A stretch of DNA of 64,000 bases from Pseudomonas chlororaphis (GCF_003731765.1 NZ_MOAL01000004.1:124001-188000), one strand, 5' to 3'; positions 34,901-44,283 are shown, counted from the first letter of the stretch. A program made the numbers and translations. The notes: generated by a model not told the origin, from the letters alone.

Positions 34901-35509
34901 TTACTGGTCCGGGGCGCAGCCTTTGAGCACCAGGCGGATGATGGTTTGCGCGGCGGCTTCGTAGTCGGATTCATCGAGCTTGGCCTTGCCCGTGACCACG
35001 GAAATCTGCCAGTCGAAGTCGGCGTAAGTCTGGGTCGCGGCCCAGATGCTGAACATCAGGTGGTTGGGGTCGATCGCAGCGATCTGGCCGCGGTCGATCC
35101 AGGTCTGGATGCAGTCGATGTTGTGCCGGGCCTGGGCGTTGAGTTGTTCCACCTGCTCGGGGCTCAGGTGCGGCGCGCCGTGCATGATTTCGCTGGCGAA
35201 CACTTTTGAGGCAAACGGCAGGTCGCGGGAGATACGAATCTTAGAGCGGATGTAGCCGCTGAGCACTTCACTGGGTTCGCCATCGGCGTTGAAGGGCGTG
35301 GAGGCCTGGAGAATCGGCTCGATGATGCTTTCCAGCACCTCGCGATAGAGGTTTTCCTTGGACTTGAAGTAGTAATAGACATTGGGCTTGGGCAGCCCCG
35401 CCTTGGCTGCGATATCGCTGGTTTTGGTCGCGGCAAAACCCTTGTCGGCAAATTCTTCACTGGCAGCCCGCAGGATCAGTTCTTTGTTGCGCTCGCGGAT
35501 GGTGCTCAT
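34901..35509 (-). CDS. TetR-family regulator, RutR-like
   Basis: 202 aa from the ATG at 35509. N-terminal TetR helix-turn-helix (KELILRAASEEFADKGFAATK, then AKAGLPKPNVYYYFKSKENLY) and a RutR-type C-terminal domain (AIDPNHLMFSIWAATQTYADFDW, then VTGKAKLDESDYEAA). RutR senses uracil and controls purine/pyrimidine catabolism, which yields glyoxylate, so the location next to the gcl cluster is sensible. The TTGTATACAA operator does not resemble the RutR site (TTGACCA-type palindrome), so it may not be its regulator. Convergent with the GlcG-like gene. Confidence 0.88.
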   Translation of the reverse strand: MSTIRERNKELILRAASEEFADKGFAATKTSDIAAKAGLPKPNVYYYFKSKENLYREVLESIIEPILQASTPFNADGEPSEVLSGYIRSKIRISRDLPFASKVFASEIMHGAPHLSPEQVEQLNAQARHNIDCIQTWIDRGQIAAIDPNHLMFSIWAATQTYADFDWQISVVTGKAKLDESDYEAAAQTIIRLVLKGCAPDQ

Positions 35510-35645
35510 AAACCAGGGGATTCCTTGCCTGTTCTGGCGGTTGCGCATGGTAGCACCGGCGTTACACGGCGCTCAAGAATGCCCCCCACGGTGCCTGAAG
35601 CCACGGTATGCTGCGCGGAATTTATCTCTGAAGGGAACCTGATTC

Positions 35646-36572
35646 ATGGCAGGAAGCAGTTTGCTGGTACTGATCGACGACATCGCCGCAGTACTCGACG
35701 ATGTGGCGTTGATGACCAAAGTGGCAGCCAAGAAAACTGCCGGGGTGCTGGGTGATGACCTGGCACTCAATGCCCAACAGGTGACTGGGGTTCGTGCCGA
35801 GCGTGAGATTCCCGTGGTTTGGGCCGTGGCCAAGGGGTCGTTTCTCAACAAGCTGATCCTGGTGCCGGCGGCGCTGGCCATCAGTGCGTTCGCCCCTTGG
35901 CTGGTGACGCCGCTGTTGATGATCGGTGGCGCCTACCTGTGTTTCGAAGGTTTTGAAAAGCTCGCCCACCGGTTTTTGCACAGCAAGGACGAAGACCAGG
36001 CCGACCACGATCAGTTGATCGAGGCCGTTGCCGATCCGGCGACGGACCTGGTGGCGTTTGAAAAGGACAAGATCAAGGGCGCTGTGCGCACCGACTTTAT
36101 CCTTTCGGCGGAAATCATCGCCATTACCCTGGGCACCGTTGCCGATGCGCCGCTGATGCAGCAGGTGGTGGTGCTGTCGGGGATCGCCATTGTCATGACC
36201 ATCGGCGTCTACGGCCTGGTGGCCGGTATCGTCAAGCTGGATGACCTGGGGCTGTGGTTGACCCAAAAGCCCGGGCAGGTGGCCAGAAGCATTGGCGGCG
36301 CCATCCTGCGGGCGGCGCCTTACATGATGAAAAGCCTGTCGGTGATTGGCACGGCCGCGATGTTCCTGGTCGGTGGCGGGATCCTGACCCACGGCGTGCC
36401 GGCGGCTCACCATTGGATCGAGAGCGTTACCGAGCACAGCACACCGCTGATCGGCGGCTTTGCGCTGGTGCTGCCCACCCTGATCAACGCTGTAGCCGGC
36501 ATCATCGCCGGTGCCGCGGTGCTGGTGGTGGTCAGCCTGGTGGGCAAGCTGGTCAAGGGCGCCAAGGCCTAA
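35646..36572 (+). CDS. DUF808 (YedI-type) membrane protein
   Basis: 308 aa. Conserved N-terminus ([20 protein letters not shown]) followed by [17 protein letters not shown] and several membrane helices from about residue 70 ([57 protein letters not shown]). Widespread conserved protein of unknown function. Ends at a strong terminator shared with the MlaA-like gene. Confidence 0.9.
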   Translation: MAGSSLLVLIDDIAAVLDDVALMTKVAAKKTAGVLGDDLALNAQQVTGVRAEREIPVVWAVAKGSFLNKLILVPAALAISAFAPWLVTPLLMIGGAYLCFEGFEKLAHRFLHSKDEDQADHDQLIEAVADPATDLVAFEKDKIKGAVRTDFILSAEIIAITLGTVADAPLMQQVVVLSGIAIVMTIGVYGLVAGIVKLDDLGLWLTQKPGQVARSIGGAILRAAPYMMKSLSVIGTAAMFLVGGGILTHGVPAAHHWIESVTEHSTPLIGGFALVLPTLINAVAGIIAGAAVLVVVSLVGKLVKGAKA

Positions 36573-36586
36573 GCCTGGCCCCAAAC

Positions 36587-36623
36587 AAAAAGGCCATTCG
36601 AGTTGCTCGAATGGCCTTTTTTT
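36587..36623. terminator. Bidirectional intrinsic terminator
   Basis: Long perfect stem AAAAAGGCCATTCGAG / CTCGAATGGCCTTTTT with loop TTG and a T-run, between the convergent DUF808 gene (+) and mlaA-like gene (-). Confidence 0.95.
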
Positions 36624-36641
36624 GTGGGCGGGGGGAAAGGC

Positions 36642-37430
36642 CTATTCGGCGATCTGCAGCTTGCGGGATTCGGTGTACACGTAGCGCACCTTCTCGTACT
36701 CGAACGGCGAGTTCAGCTGGCCGTAGCGGAAGCTGGTCTGGTAGCGCTTGTCCACGCCTCGCAGTACCCAGATTTCCGGGTGGTTGCTGCTGACTTCGGA
36801 GACGTTGAGGAAGTTGATGGCCGACTCGGCGCTGTAGTCCACCACCAGGCCGGTGGTGTCTCGCAGGTTCGAGGGGCCGAAGATTGGCAGCACCAGGTAG
36901 GCGCCCCCCGGAACCCCGTAGAAGCCCAGGGTCTGGCCGAAGTCTTCACTTTGCCGTGGCAGGCCCATGCGGGTCGCTGGGTCCCACAGGCCGGCGATGC
37001 CGATGGTGGTGTTGAGCAGCAGCCGAGCCGTGGTTTCCATCGAGCGCTGGCCCTTGAGTTGCAGCAGGCTGTTGACCAGGTTGGGCACGTCGCCGAGGTT
37101 GTTGAAGAAGTTGCTCACGCCGCTGCGCAGGAAGCCCGGCGTCACGTAGCGATAGCCGTCCACCACAGGCAGGAAGACCCATTGGTCGAAGCGGTAATTG
37201 AAGTGGTAGACCCGGCGGTTCCACGACTCCAGTGGGTCGTAGACATTCAAGGCGTTGAGGGTCGAGCGCTCGAATTCCCGCTGGTCCAGCCCGGCATTGA
37301 ACTTGAGTTTTTTCAAGGGTTCGGTGAAGCCATCGGCATCCACCACGGTGGGGGCGTTGGCCTTGCTGTTGTCGGCCTGGGCATAGCCGGCACAGAGCAA
37401 CGCAGCGATAAGCAGGAGATGTTTAGCCAC
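36642..37430 (-). CDS. mlaA: MlaA (VacJ)-family outer-membrane phospholipid protein
   Basis: 262 aa. MlaA markers: YDPLESWNRRVYHFNYRFD, SGVSNFFNNLGDVPNLVN, LLLNTTIGIAGLWDPATRMG and DFGQTLGFYGVPGGAYLVLP. In the Mla pathway MlaA removes mislocalised phospholipid from the outer leaflet. The N-terminus (LLLIAALLCAGYAQADN) reads as a signal peptide cleaved after AQA; the only Cys (13) does not sit in a proper lipobox, unlike the E. coli lipoprotein. Starts 8 nt before the end of the upstream hydrolase gene, so they form an operon. Confidence 0.92.
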   Translation of the reverse strand: MAKHLLLIAALLCAGYAQADNSKANAPTVVDADGFTEPLKKLKFNAGLDQREFERSTLNALNVYDPLESWNRRVYHFNYRFDQWVFLPVVDGYRYVTPGFLRSGVSNFFNNLGDVPNLVNSLLQLKGQRSMETTARLLLNTTIGIAGLWDPATRMGLPRQSEDFGQTLGFYGVPGGAYLVLPIFGPSNLRDTTGLVVDYSAESAINFLNVSEVSSNHPEIWVLRGVDKRYQTSFRYGQLNSPFEYEKVRYVYTESRKLQIAE

Positions 37431-38721
37431 GGAAGAACTCCAGCATGGCGTCGCTGTTGACGCGATAGTTGAGGTTGCCGCAATGACCGCCGTGAGGGTA
37501 GACGGTCAGGCGGTCGCCAAAGGTTTTACGCAGGAAGCCCAGGTCGCCAGGGCCGAGGATCACATCGTCAGCGTTGTGCATGACCGCAATTTTCGGGCTG
37601 TTGTGCAGGTAGTCCTGCAGGGCGTACAGGCTCACTTGGTCAATCAGTTGCAGCAGGCTGCCGCCGTCGGTGCGGGCACGCCACATCGGAATGACTTGCT
37701 CGGTCAGGTAGCAGTCGAAGTCGCATTGCAGGGCACGTTTGAGGAACGGCGTGAGGCTGGTGCCTTCGCTGATGGGGTACTTGGGTGGAATGATCAGGCC
37801 GCGGCGGTTGATCAGGTCCGAGGTAAAGGCGATGTCGGCGGCCGAGAAACGGAACGAGGTGCCGATTAGCATGGCCATCTGTTCGTTGGTCAGGTGTTGC
37901 TTGGACTGTTGGAAGTCGTAGAGCAGGGCGTCGTTGAGGTCGATGTAGCCCTTTTGCTGGAAGTAGCGAGTCAGCTTGTTCAGCACCAGCTCATAAAAAG
38001 TGGTGCTGTTGTTGATGCCCTTGACCTCCGTTTGTACCAGCTTGTCGAGGTTGCTGATGGAGGTGTAGAGGTTGACCGGCGGGTTGAGCAGCAGGACTTT
38101 CTTGAAGTTGAAGCTGCGCCGGGTTTCATCCAGTTTGCTGACGAAGGCCGCGTCCAGTGCACCGAGGCTATAGCCGGTGAGGTAGAAGTCGGTGATCGGC
38201 AGCTTGGGGTTTTGCGCCCGCACCGCCTGCATGACCCGGTACATGTCCTCGGCGTCTTCCTGGGTCACCCCCGGTGTAGCGAAGCGCGAGGCGGCACTGA
38301 TGAAGTCGAAGCTGGTGGGTGAGGACAGCTGCACCACGTGGTAGCCGGCCTTGTAGTACAGCTTCTTCAGGTATTCGTTGAGGCTGCTGTCGAAGCGCGC
38401 ACCAGTGCCTGCAATCAGGAAGATCAGCGGGGCTGCGTGGTCCTGGGTGGCGATGCGGTAGGTGAGTTTTTTCACCGCCCAGAAGTTGTCCGGCAGGATG
38501 AACTCGCGCTCCGGGCGCAGGTTCAGGCTGCGGTCAGCCTGGTTGATGTCGTCATCGGACGGCAATTCCGGGCGTAACTCCGGCGGTGTGGTGGCGATGG
38601 TCGCTTCGAACGGGTTGGTCAAAGGGTAGCCATAGCTGGCGGCGTCGATGTCCACCGCCAGAGCGGACGCACTCAAGATAAGGCCGCCGAAAAGGGCAGC
38701 GAAGCGCAAGGAACGGAGCAT
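37423..38721 (-). CDS. Secreted alpha/beta hydrolase, operon partner of mlaA
   Basis: 432 aa. Signal peptide (LFGGLILSASALAVD). Alpha/beta-hydrolase features: the Ser nucleophile at residue 185 in GYSLGALD, an Asp at 385-386 (HNADDVILG) and His413 (HGGHCGN), plus an oxyanion-region stretch FLIAGTGARFDSS. Possibly a periplasmic lipase, esterase or phospholipase; substrate unknown. The operon with an MlaA-type gene suggests action on envelope lipids, which is inference. A perfect inverted repeat (38781-38805) lies 60 nt upstream of its start. Confidence 0.8.
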   Translation of the reverse strand: MLRSLRFAALFGGLILSASALAVDIDAASYGYPLTNPFEATIATTPPELRPELPSDDDINQADRSLNLRPEREFILPDNFWAVKKLTYRIATQDHAAPLIFLIAGTGARFDSSLNEYLKKLYYKAGYHVVQLSSPTSFDFISAASRFATPGVTQEDAEDMYRVMQAVRAQNPKLPITDFYLTGYSLGALDAAFVSKLDETRRSFNFKKVLLLNPPVNLYTSISNLDKLVQTEVKGINNSTTFYELVLNKLTRYFQQKGYIDLNDALLYDFQQSKQHLTNEQMAMLIGTSFRFSAADIAFTSDLINRRGLIIPPKYPISEGTSLTPFLKRALQCDFDCYLTEQVIPMWRARTDGGSLLQLIDQVSLYALQDYLHNSPKIAVMHNADDVILGPGDLGFLRKTFGDRLTVYPHGGHCGNLNYRVNSDAMLEFFRG

Positions 38722-38780
38722 GACTAAATCCCTTAGAGAAAGGTACCGGATAAGGTTCGCAGGCTATGACCACCGCGCTA

Positions 38781-38805
38781 GTGCCGAAGTGCCATGGTTC
38801 GGCAC
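38781..38805 (-). promoter_or_regulatory. Perfect inverted repeat upstream of the hydrolase-mlaA operon
   Basis: Arms GTGCCGAA (38781-38788) and TTCGGCAC (38798-38805) with a 9-nt centre. The run of A residues after the right arm is on the plus strand, so this is not a terminator for either strand; a regulator-binding site is the likelier reading. Confidence 0.4.
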
Positions 38806-38956
38806 AAAAAACGCTCGAGGCAAGGCGGGCTGGGGGTAATAGTAGCGGGACGATACACTTTGCCGGCATTGGCTGAACAGTTATCTGTGCAACACGCTTG
38901 CTTGGCGCTCTTGGAGGCTTATGCTGGGCGCCGTTTTCGCCTTATCGGAGTGTTTC

Positions 38957-39325
38957 ATGTCCCGCCGTCTTCCCGTGATCCTGCTGCTCATTGTCTTGCC
39001 TTTGTGGCTGGCCGCCAGTTATGGCGCGCGCTACGGCTTTATGGAGGACGCACAATGGGTGGGCGTCTGTGTGGATGAGGCCAGTCGCTGGGAATGCCAG
39101 TTGCGCGCCAACCTGGGTTGGTTGATCCACTTTCAGGTGTTGGGCTGGTCAGCCTTGGGTGCGGCGCTGCTGGCTTTTGTCCTGCCGGGGCGTGTGGGCT
39201 GGGGGTTGGCAGTCGTTGCGTTGTTGCTGGGGCTGCCGGCGCTGGCGCTGTACAACACCACGCTAGCTGTGTTTGCGGTGGTGTTGGCGGCGTTGCGCCT
39301 GGTGCGGGCGACCCGCCCAGCCTAA
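38957..39325 (+). CDS. Small membrane protein of unknown function
   Basis: 122 aa from the ATG at 38957, preceded by CGGAG. N-terminal helix (VILLLIVLPLWLAASYG), a short loop with two Cys (VCVDEASRWECQLR), then three helices (LIHFQVLGWSALGAALLAFVL, GWGLAVVALLLGLPALALY, TLAVFAVVLAALRLV). Cys spacing in the loop could form a periplasmic disulfide. No family recognised. Convergent with the GH17 gene across a bidirectional terminator. Confidence 0.7.
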   Translation: MSRRLPVILLLIVLPLWLAASYGARYGFMEDAQWVGVCVDEASRWECQLRANLGWLIHFQVLGWSALGAALLAFVLPGRVGWGLAVVALLLGLPALALYNTTLAVFAVVLAALRLVRATRPA

Positions 39326-39347
39326 TGATGGCTGGCTGAGTTCCATG

Positions 39348-39379
39348 AAAAAGGGATGACCGTGGTCATCCCTTTTTTT
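39348..39379. terminator. Bidirectional intrinsic terminator
   Basis: Stem AAAAAGGGATGACC / GGTCATCCCTTTTT around a minimal GT loop, with T-runs in both directions, between the convergent small membrane-protein gene (+) and GH17 gene (-). Confidence 0.93.
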
Positions 39380-39390
39380 CTGCCTGGGTG

Positions 39391-40944
39391 TCAGGCCTTG
39401 CGGATGCGCAAGCTGCGCCACAATGCGGCCACCAGCAACAGGCTGACCAGTGCCCAGCCCCAGGCTTGCTGGTTTTGCAGCCCTTCGCGGTACAACTGCG
39501 GCGCGATGCCGGCACCGATGATAAAGGTCAGCAGGGCAATTTCCCGGCGCGGCACGCTCACTGGGCGGCACAGGTAGACCAGGGCGGGCAGCAACAGGGC
39601 GGCGCTAGGGAAACTGCGGTAGCGTGGGTCGAACACCAGCTCCAGCATCATCACGGCCCCAGCGAAGCCGGTGGCGGCCAGCAGCCAGCCGGCGCGTTGT
39701 TCCAGGGCCTTGAAGGCCCGGCCGCGCCAGCCGTCACGGCTGCTCAGGGCCAAGGCGGCATGGGCCAGCACCAGCAGGTTCAGGCCCAGCAGCAAGGCAG
39801 CCCAGAGCCACTCTCCGGTAAAACGGCTGGTGACTCGCGCCAGCTCGCCCCAGGTGCCGATGCAACAGGCACCCAAGGCGCCGAGCGCTGGCAGGAGCAA
39901 CGCCGCGCGGGGGCTGCGAACCCGCCCGCCCAGAACCAGGGTGGCCAGGAACAGCGCCCCGCCAACGCCCAACCACAACGGCCAATAAGGCAGGTTGGAG
40001 ACTGGCCCGGCGAGGATGCCCTTGTCCTGGCGATCCGCGTCAAACAGGCCCCAGTAGCCGCCGACGGCCCCTTCACTGGCACGTTTCCAGGGCTGATCAA
40101 AGGCTTCGATCAGGTTGTAGTGCCAGCCGTTGGCTTCGGCCATGGCGACAAAACCACGGATGAACTGGGCCTCATTGACCCGACTTGGCAGGGCGGTTTC
40201 GCGCTGGCGGCCTTCGCTGGGCCAGCCGGTCTCGCCGATCATCACGTCCTTGGGTGCAAAGCGGTTGCCGAACACCTGGCGCACCTCGGCCACATGGTTC
40301 AGGGCGGCGTTGATGTTCGACGGATCGTCTTCCCAATACGGCAGCAAGTGAATGGTCAGGAAGTCCACCGCCGGGGCAATTTCCGGGTGCTTGAGCCAGA
40401 ACTCCCAAACGTCGGCGTAGGTCACCGGCTGCTTGACGTTGGCCTTGACCTTGAGGATCAGCCGAGCCAGTTGGGCGCCGGTGACTTCCTTGCGCAGCAA
40501 GGCCTCGTTGCCGACGATCACCGCGCTGACCACGTCGGGGTTGGCGTTGGCCGAGGCGATCAACAGGTCGACTTCCTTCTCGGTGTCCACCGGGTTGCTG
40601 TTGACCCAGGCGCCGATCATCAGCTTCAGGCCGTGCTTGCGCGCCAGGTCCGGCAGGGCGTCGAGGCCGGTCATGGAGTAGGTGCGGATGCACTCGAAAC
40701 GGGTGGCCAGCAGGGCCAGGTCAGCGTCCATGCGCTCCGGACGCAGCTTGAACGGCTGGTCGAACGGCGACTGGTCTTTGTCGAACGGGGTGTAAGAGGC
40801 GCATTGCAGCTTGTGGCTGGCGCTGGCGACATCTGGCAGCACCACGGGTTGGCCGAGGCCGTACCAGTAGCCGCACAGGGCGAACACGCCCAGTAGGCAG
40901 GCCAGTAAGTAGGGCAGGAGGGGGAAGCGGGCAGTCGCAGACAT
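39391..40944 (-). CDS. Membrane-anchored GH17-family beta-glucan enzyme
   Basis: 517 aa from the ATG at 40944. One N-terminal membrane helix, then a GH17-like catalytic domain (about residues 45-310): acid/base Glu147 (IVGNEALLRKE) and nucleophile Glu238 (MIGETGWPSEG), with LQCASYTPFDKD and IRTYSMTGLDALPDL. The C-terminal 190 residues hold about six membrane helices. Bacterial GH17 domains of this type in Pseudomonas have been described as beta-1,3-glucan transglucosylases, so elongation or branching of periplasmic or exported beta-glucan is a reasonable guess. No glycosyltransferase gene is adjacent. Confidence 0.82.
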   Translation of the reverse strand: MSATARFPLLPYLLACLLGVFALCGYWYGLGQPVVLPDVASASHKLQCASYTPFDKDQSPFDQPFKLRPERMDADLALLATRFECIRTYSMTGLDALPDLARKHGLKLMIGAWVNSNPVDTEKEVDLLIASANANPDVVSAVIVGNEALLRKEVTGAQLARLILKVKANVKQPVTYADVWEFWLKHPEIAPAVDFLTIHLLPYWEDDPSNINAALNHVAEVRQVFGNRFAPKDVMIGETGWPSEGRQRETALPSRVNEAQFIRGFVAMAEANGWHYNLIEAFDQPWKRASEGAVGGYWGLFDADRQDKGILAGPVSNLPYWPLWLGVGGALFLATLVLGGRVRSPRAALLLPALGALGACCIGTWGELARVTSRFTGEWLWAALLLGLNLLVLAHAALALSSRDGWRGRAFKALEQRAGWLLAATGFAGAVMMLELVFDPRYRSFPSAALLLPALVYLCRPVSVPRREIALLTFIIGAGIAPQLYREGLQNQQAWGWALVSLLLVAALWRSLRIRKA

Positions 40945-41273
40945 GGTCAGGCCGTGTGGGAGCAAAGCCGGGCATCTTACCTGCATTCATCGGCCCCTAG
41001 GTGGGCTGCATGATTTTGACATGCAAAGTTCGGGCGGGCCGGGAGGCAGGCGGTTCCGGGTGGCTGGTTGCTGGCTATCTGATGTCGTTGCTTGTTGCCT
41101 TGAGGTCGTAGACAGAGCAGGTCGCTGGAGGCTGCGGGTTGATTATCCAAGCATCAGTACTCCGCTGATGTTCGAACGAGTTTGCGGTGAGGCGTGATGG
41201 GGGCGCTGTGCACCATAACCATACGTTGACGCGCCGGGCACCCGCCTGGTGCAGCACTTTCGGGGAAGTAACG
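40945..41273. other. Divergent spacer without a gene
   Basis: 329 nt between the GH17 gene (-) and the binding-protein gene (+). It holds a small hairpin (CATCAG 41152-41157 / CTGATG 41165-41170) and the binding-protein ribosome site (GGGGAAG, from 41262). I see no convincing -35/-10 pair, coding frame or RNA gene. Confidence 0.5.
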
Positions 41274-42125
41274 ATGAAGATGCGAAGCATTTTAGGCGCA
41301 GGTGCCGCGATGGTCCTTGCGATGAGCTCCACCCTCGCCAGCGCCGACAGCAAGACCCTGAGCATCGGCTATGTCGACGGTTGGTCGGACAGCGTGGCGA
41401 CCACTCACGTGGCGGCAGAGGTGATCAAGCAGAAGCTCGGTTATGACGTCAAGTTGCAGGCTGTGGCCACCGGCATCATGTGGCAGGGCGTGGCCACCGG
41501 TAAGCTCGACGCCATGCTCTCGGCCTGGTTGCCGGTGACCCACGGCGAGTACTGGGCCAAGAACAAGGACAAAGTGGTCGACTACGGCCCCAACTTCAAA
41601 GACGCGAAGATCGGTTTGATTGTGCCGGAGTACGTCAAGGCCAAGTCCATCGAGGACCTGAAAACCGACACCACCTTCAAGAACAAGATCGTGGGGATCG
41701 ACGCTGGCTCGGGCGTGATGCTCAAGACCGACCAGGCGATCAAGGATTACGGCCTGGACTACAAGCTGCAGGCCAGTTCCGGCGCGGCGATGATCGCTGA
41801 GCTGACCCGTGCTGAAGAGAAGAATGAGTCCATTGCCGTCACCGGCTGGGTGCCGCACTGGATGTTCGCCAAGTGGAAACTGCGCTTCCTCGACGACCCG
41901 AAAGGCGTGTACGGCGCGGCTGAAACCGTCAACAGCATCGGTAGCAAAGGGCTGGAGAAGAAGGCGCCGGAAGTGGCGGCCTTCCTGAAGAAGTTCCAGT
42001 GGACCTCGAAAGACGAAATTGGTGAGGTCATGTTGGCCATTCAAGAGGGCGCAAAACCGGATGCGGCAGCCAAGGACTGGGTGGCCAAACACCCGGATCG
42101 GGTTGCCGAGTGGACTGCTAAGTAA
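41274..42125 (+). CDS. Glycine betaine/choline-type ABC substrate-binding protein
   Basis: 283 aa from the ATG at 41274 after a GGGGAAG site. Signal peptide (ILGAGAAMVLAMSSTLASA). OpuAC-type fold: LSIGYVDGWSDSVATTHVA, ATGIMWQGVATGKLDAMLSAW, WLPVTHGEYW, and AVTGWVPHWMFAKWKLRFL, the aromatic residues that usually cage a quaternary ammonium. No permease or ATPase is nearby; pseudomonads often use orphan binding proteins with a shared Cbc transporter. Ligand inferred. Confidence 0.87.
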   Translation: MKMRSILGAGAAMVLAMSSTLASADSKTLSIGYVDGWSDSVATTHVAAEVIKQKLGYDVKLQAVATGIMWQGVATGKLDAMLSAWLPVTHGEYWAKNKDKVVDYGPNFKDAKIGLIVPEYVKAKSIEDLKTDTTFKNKIVGIDAGSGVMLKTDQAIKDYGLDYKLQASSGAAMIAELTRAEEKNESIAVTGWVPHWMFAKWKLRFLDDPKGVYGAAETVNSIGSKGLEKKAPEVAAFLKKFQWTSKDEIGEVMLAIQEGAKPDAAAKDWVAKHPDRVAEWTAK

Positions 42126-42156
42126 TAGACAAAGCGTCTAGAACAGCCTTCTAAAG

Positions 42157-42192
42157 ACCGCCTGGGGTTCGCCCCTGGCGGTTTTTGTTTTT
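42157..42192 (+). terminator. Intrinsic terminator
   Basis: Stem ACCGCCTGGGG / CCCCTGGCGGT (one T:T mismatch) with tetraloop TTCG, followed by T-rich DNA, 31 nt after the binding-protein gene. Confidence 0.9.
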
Positions 42193-42316
42193 TCTGCGGG
42201 AGAAATTGGCGGCCGCGCTAATGTCGTTCTAATACTAAGGTCGTCTGGAACCTGCTCCATAGCCGCATAGAGTGGAATACGTTCTAACTAAAATCTGTGC
42301 TGCGAGGATAAAAACA

Positions 42317-42628
42317 ATGAACGACAGCATTTACCTCTCGATTCAAAACAGCCCGCGTTTCAAGGAGCTGGTCAGCAAGCGAGAGCGGTTCGCCTGGATT
42401 CTATCGGCGATCATGCTTGGGCTTTACTCGGGCTTCATCCTGTTGATCGCTTACGGACCCCAGATCCTGGGGGCGAAACTCAGTCCGACGTCATCCATCA
42501 CCTGGGGCATTCCCATCGGTGTGGGGCTGATTCTTTCGGCCTTTATCCTGACGGGGATCTATGTGCGACGTGCCAACGGTGAATTCGACGACCTGAACAA
42601 TGCGATTCTCAAGGAGGCTCAGCAATGA
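42317..42628 (+). CDS. yjcH: DUF485 membrane protein linked to ActP
   Basis: 103 aa from the ATG at 42317. Conserved N-terminal helix ([20 protein letters not shown]) and two membrane helices ([39 protein letters not shown]). Almost always encoded directly before the acetate symporter; its stop overlaps the actP start by 4 nt. Thought to assist the symporter, but function is unproven. Confidence 0.92.
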   Translation: MNDSIYLSIQNSPRFKELVSKRERFAWILSAIMLGLYSGFILLIAYGPQILGAKLSPTSSITWGIPIGVGLILSAFILTGIYVRRANGEFDDLNNAILKEAQQ

Positions 42629-44283
42629 TCCGGCGTCTACTGGCAGCTCTCGGCATTGCAGCCTTCGCCCCGGCCGTTTGGGCCGCCGATGCACTGACTG
42701 GCGAAGTCCATAAACAACCCCTCAATGTGTCGGCGATCCTGATGTTCGTGGTGTTCGTCGGTGCGACCCTGTGCATCACTTACTGGGCGTCCAAGCGCAA
42801 CAAGTCGGCGGCCGACTATTACGCGGCGGGCGGCAAGATCACCGGCTTCCAGAACGGCCTGGCGATTGCCGGCGACTACATGTCGGCGGCGTCCTTCCTG
42901 GGGATTTCCGCGCTGGTGTATACCTCTGGCTATGACGGCCTGATTTACTCCATCGGCTTCCTGGTGGGCTGGCCGATCATTCTGTTCCTGATCGCTGAGC
43001 GCCTGCGTAACCTGGGCAAATACACCTTCGCCGACGTGGCTTCTTATCGCCTTGGGCAGACGCAGATCCGTACTTTGTCGGCCTGTGGTTCGCTGGTGGT
43101 GGTGGCGTTCTACCTGATCGCGCAGATGGTGGGTGCCGGTAAGCTGATCCAGCTGTTGTTCGGCCTTGATTACCATGTGGCGGTGATCCTGGTGGGCATC
43201 CTGATGTGCCTCTATGTGTTGTTCGGCGGCATGCTGGCAACCACTTGGGTACAGATCATCAAGGCGGTGCTGTTGCTGTCCGGTGCGTCCTTCATGGCGC
43301 TGATGGTGATGAAGCACGTCAACTTCGACTTCAACGCCCTGTTCTCCGAAGCGATCAAGGTTCACCCCAAAGGTGAGGCAATCATGAGCCCTGGTGGCTT
43401 GGTGAAGGATCCGATCTCGGCCTTCTCCCTGGGCCTGGCGCTGATGTTCGGTACCGCGGGCCTGCCCCATATCCTGATGCGCTTCTTCACTGTGAGTGAC
43501 GCGAAAGAAGCCCGTAAGAGCGTGCTTTATGCCACAGGCTTCATCGGCTACTTCTACATCCTGACGTTCATCATCGGTTTTGGCGCGATCTTGCTGGTCA
43601 GCACCAACCCTGCGTTCAAGGATGCGGCGGGTGCGCTGTTGGGCGGTAACAACATGGCGGCGGTACATTTGGCCGATGCCGTGGGCGGTAGCATCTTCCT
43701 GGGCTTTATCTCGGCAGTGGCCTTCGCCACCATCCTCGCCGTAGTGGCTGGCCTGACGTTGGCGGGTGCTTCGGCGGTGTCCCATGACCTGTACGCCAGC
43801 GTGATCAAGAAGGGCAAGGCCAACGACAAGGATGAGATCCGCGTCTCGAAGATCACCACCATCGCCCTGGGCGTGCTGGCGATCGGCCTGGGCATTCTCT
43901 TCGAAAGCCAGAACATTGCGTTCATGGTGGGCCTGGCGTTCTCCATTGCTGCAAGCTGCAACTTCCCGGTTCTGCTGCTTTCCATGTACTGGAAGAAACT
44001 CACCACCCGCGGTGCCATGATTGGTGGCTGGCTGGGGCTGATCAGTGCAGTGGGGCTGATGATCCTTGGGCCGACCATCTGGGTGCAGATCCTCCATCAC
44101 GAGAAGGCGATCTTCCCGTATGAGTACCCTGCGCTGTTCTCGATGATCATTGCCTTTGTCGGGATCTGGTTCTTCTCCATCACTGACAAGTCGACCGCGG
44201 CAGAGAATGAGCGGGCGCTGTTCTTCCCGCAGTTCGTACGTTCGCAGACCGGCCTGGGTGCCAGTGGAGCGGTGTCGCACTGA
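42625..44283 (+). CDS. actP: Cation/acetate symporter ActP
   Basis: 552 aa sodium:solute symporter. A cleavable-looking N-terminus ([14 protein letters not shown]), then 13 or so helices with the SSS signature regions [41 protein letters not shown] segment (seen as [10 protein letters not shown]) and [20 protein letters not shown]. Imports acetate and other short monocarboxylates. Operon with the DUF485 gene. Followed by an intrinsic terminator. Confidence 0.95.
   Translation: MIRRLLAALGIAAFAPAVWAADALTGEVHKQPLNVSAILMFVVFVGATLCITYWASKRNKSAADYYAAGGKITGFQNGLAIAGDYMSAASFLGISALVYTSGYDGLIYSIGFLVGWPIILFLIAERLRNLGKYTFADVASYRLGQTQIRTLSACGSLVVVAFYLIAQMVGAGKLIQLLFGLDYHVAVILVGILMCLYVLFGGMLATTWVQIIKAVLLLSGASFMALMVMKHVNFDFNALFSEAIKVHPKGEAIMSPGGLVKDPISAFSLGLALMFGTAGLPHILMRFFTVSDAKEARKSVLYATGFIGYFYILTFIIGFGAILLVSTNPAFKDAAGALLGGNNMAAVHLADAVGGSIFLGFISAVAFATILAVVAGLTLAGASAVSHDLYASVIKKGKANDKDEIRVSKITTIALGVLAIGLGILFESQNIAFMVGLAFSIAASCNFPVLLLSMYWKKLTTRGAMIGGWLGLISAVGLMILGPTIWVQILHHEKAIFPYEYPALFSMIIAFVGIWFFSITDKSTAAENERALFFPQFVRSQTGLGASGAVSH

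Noticed and set aside
34901..35509. RutR-like TetR protein as the factor binding TTGTATACAA
   Set aside because: The RutR consensus is a TTGACCA/TGGTCAA palindrome; no such full site or TTGTATACAA copy is found at its own promoter, so I do not assign it.
38800..38815. Possible sigma-54 promoter (GG-N10-GC) ahead of the gene at 38957
   Set aside because: Only the GG/GC spacing fits; the TTGC half reads ACGC, and the gene is 140 nt away.
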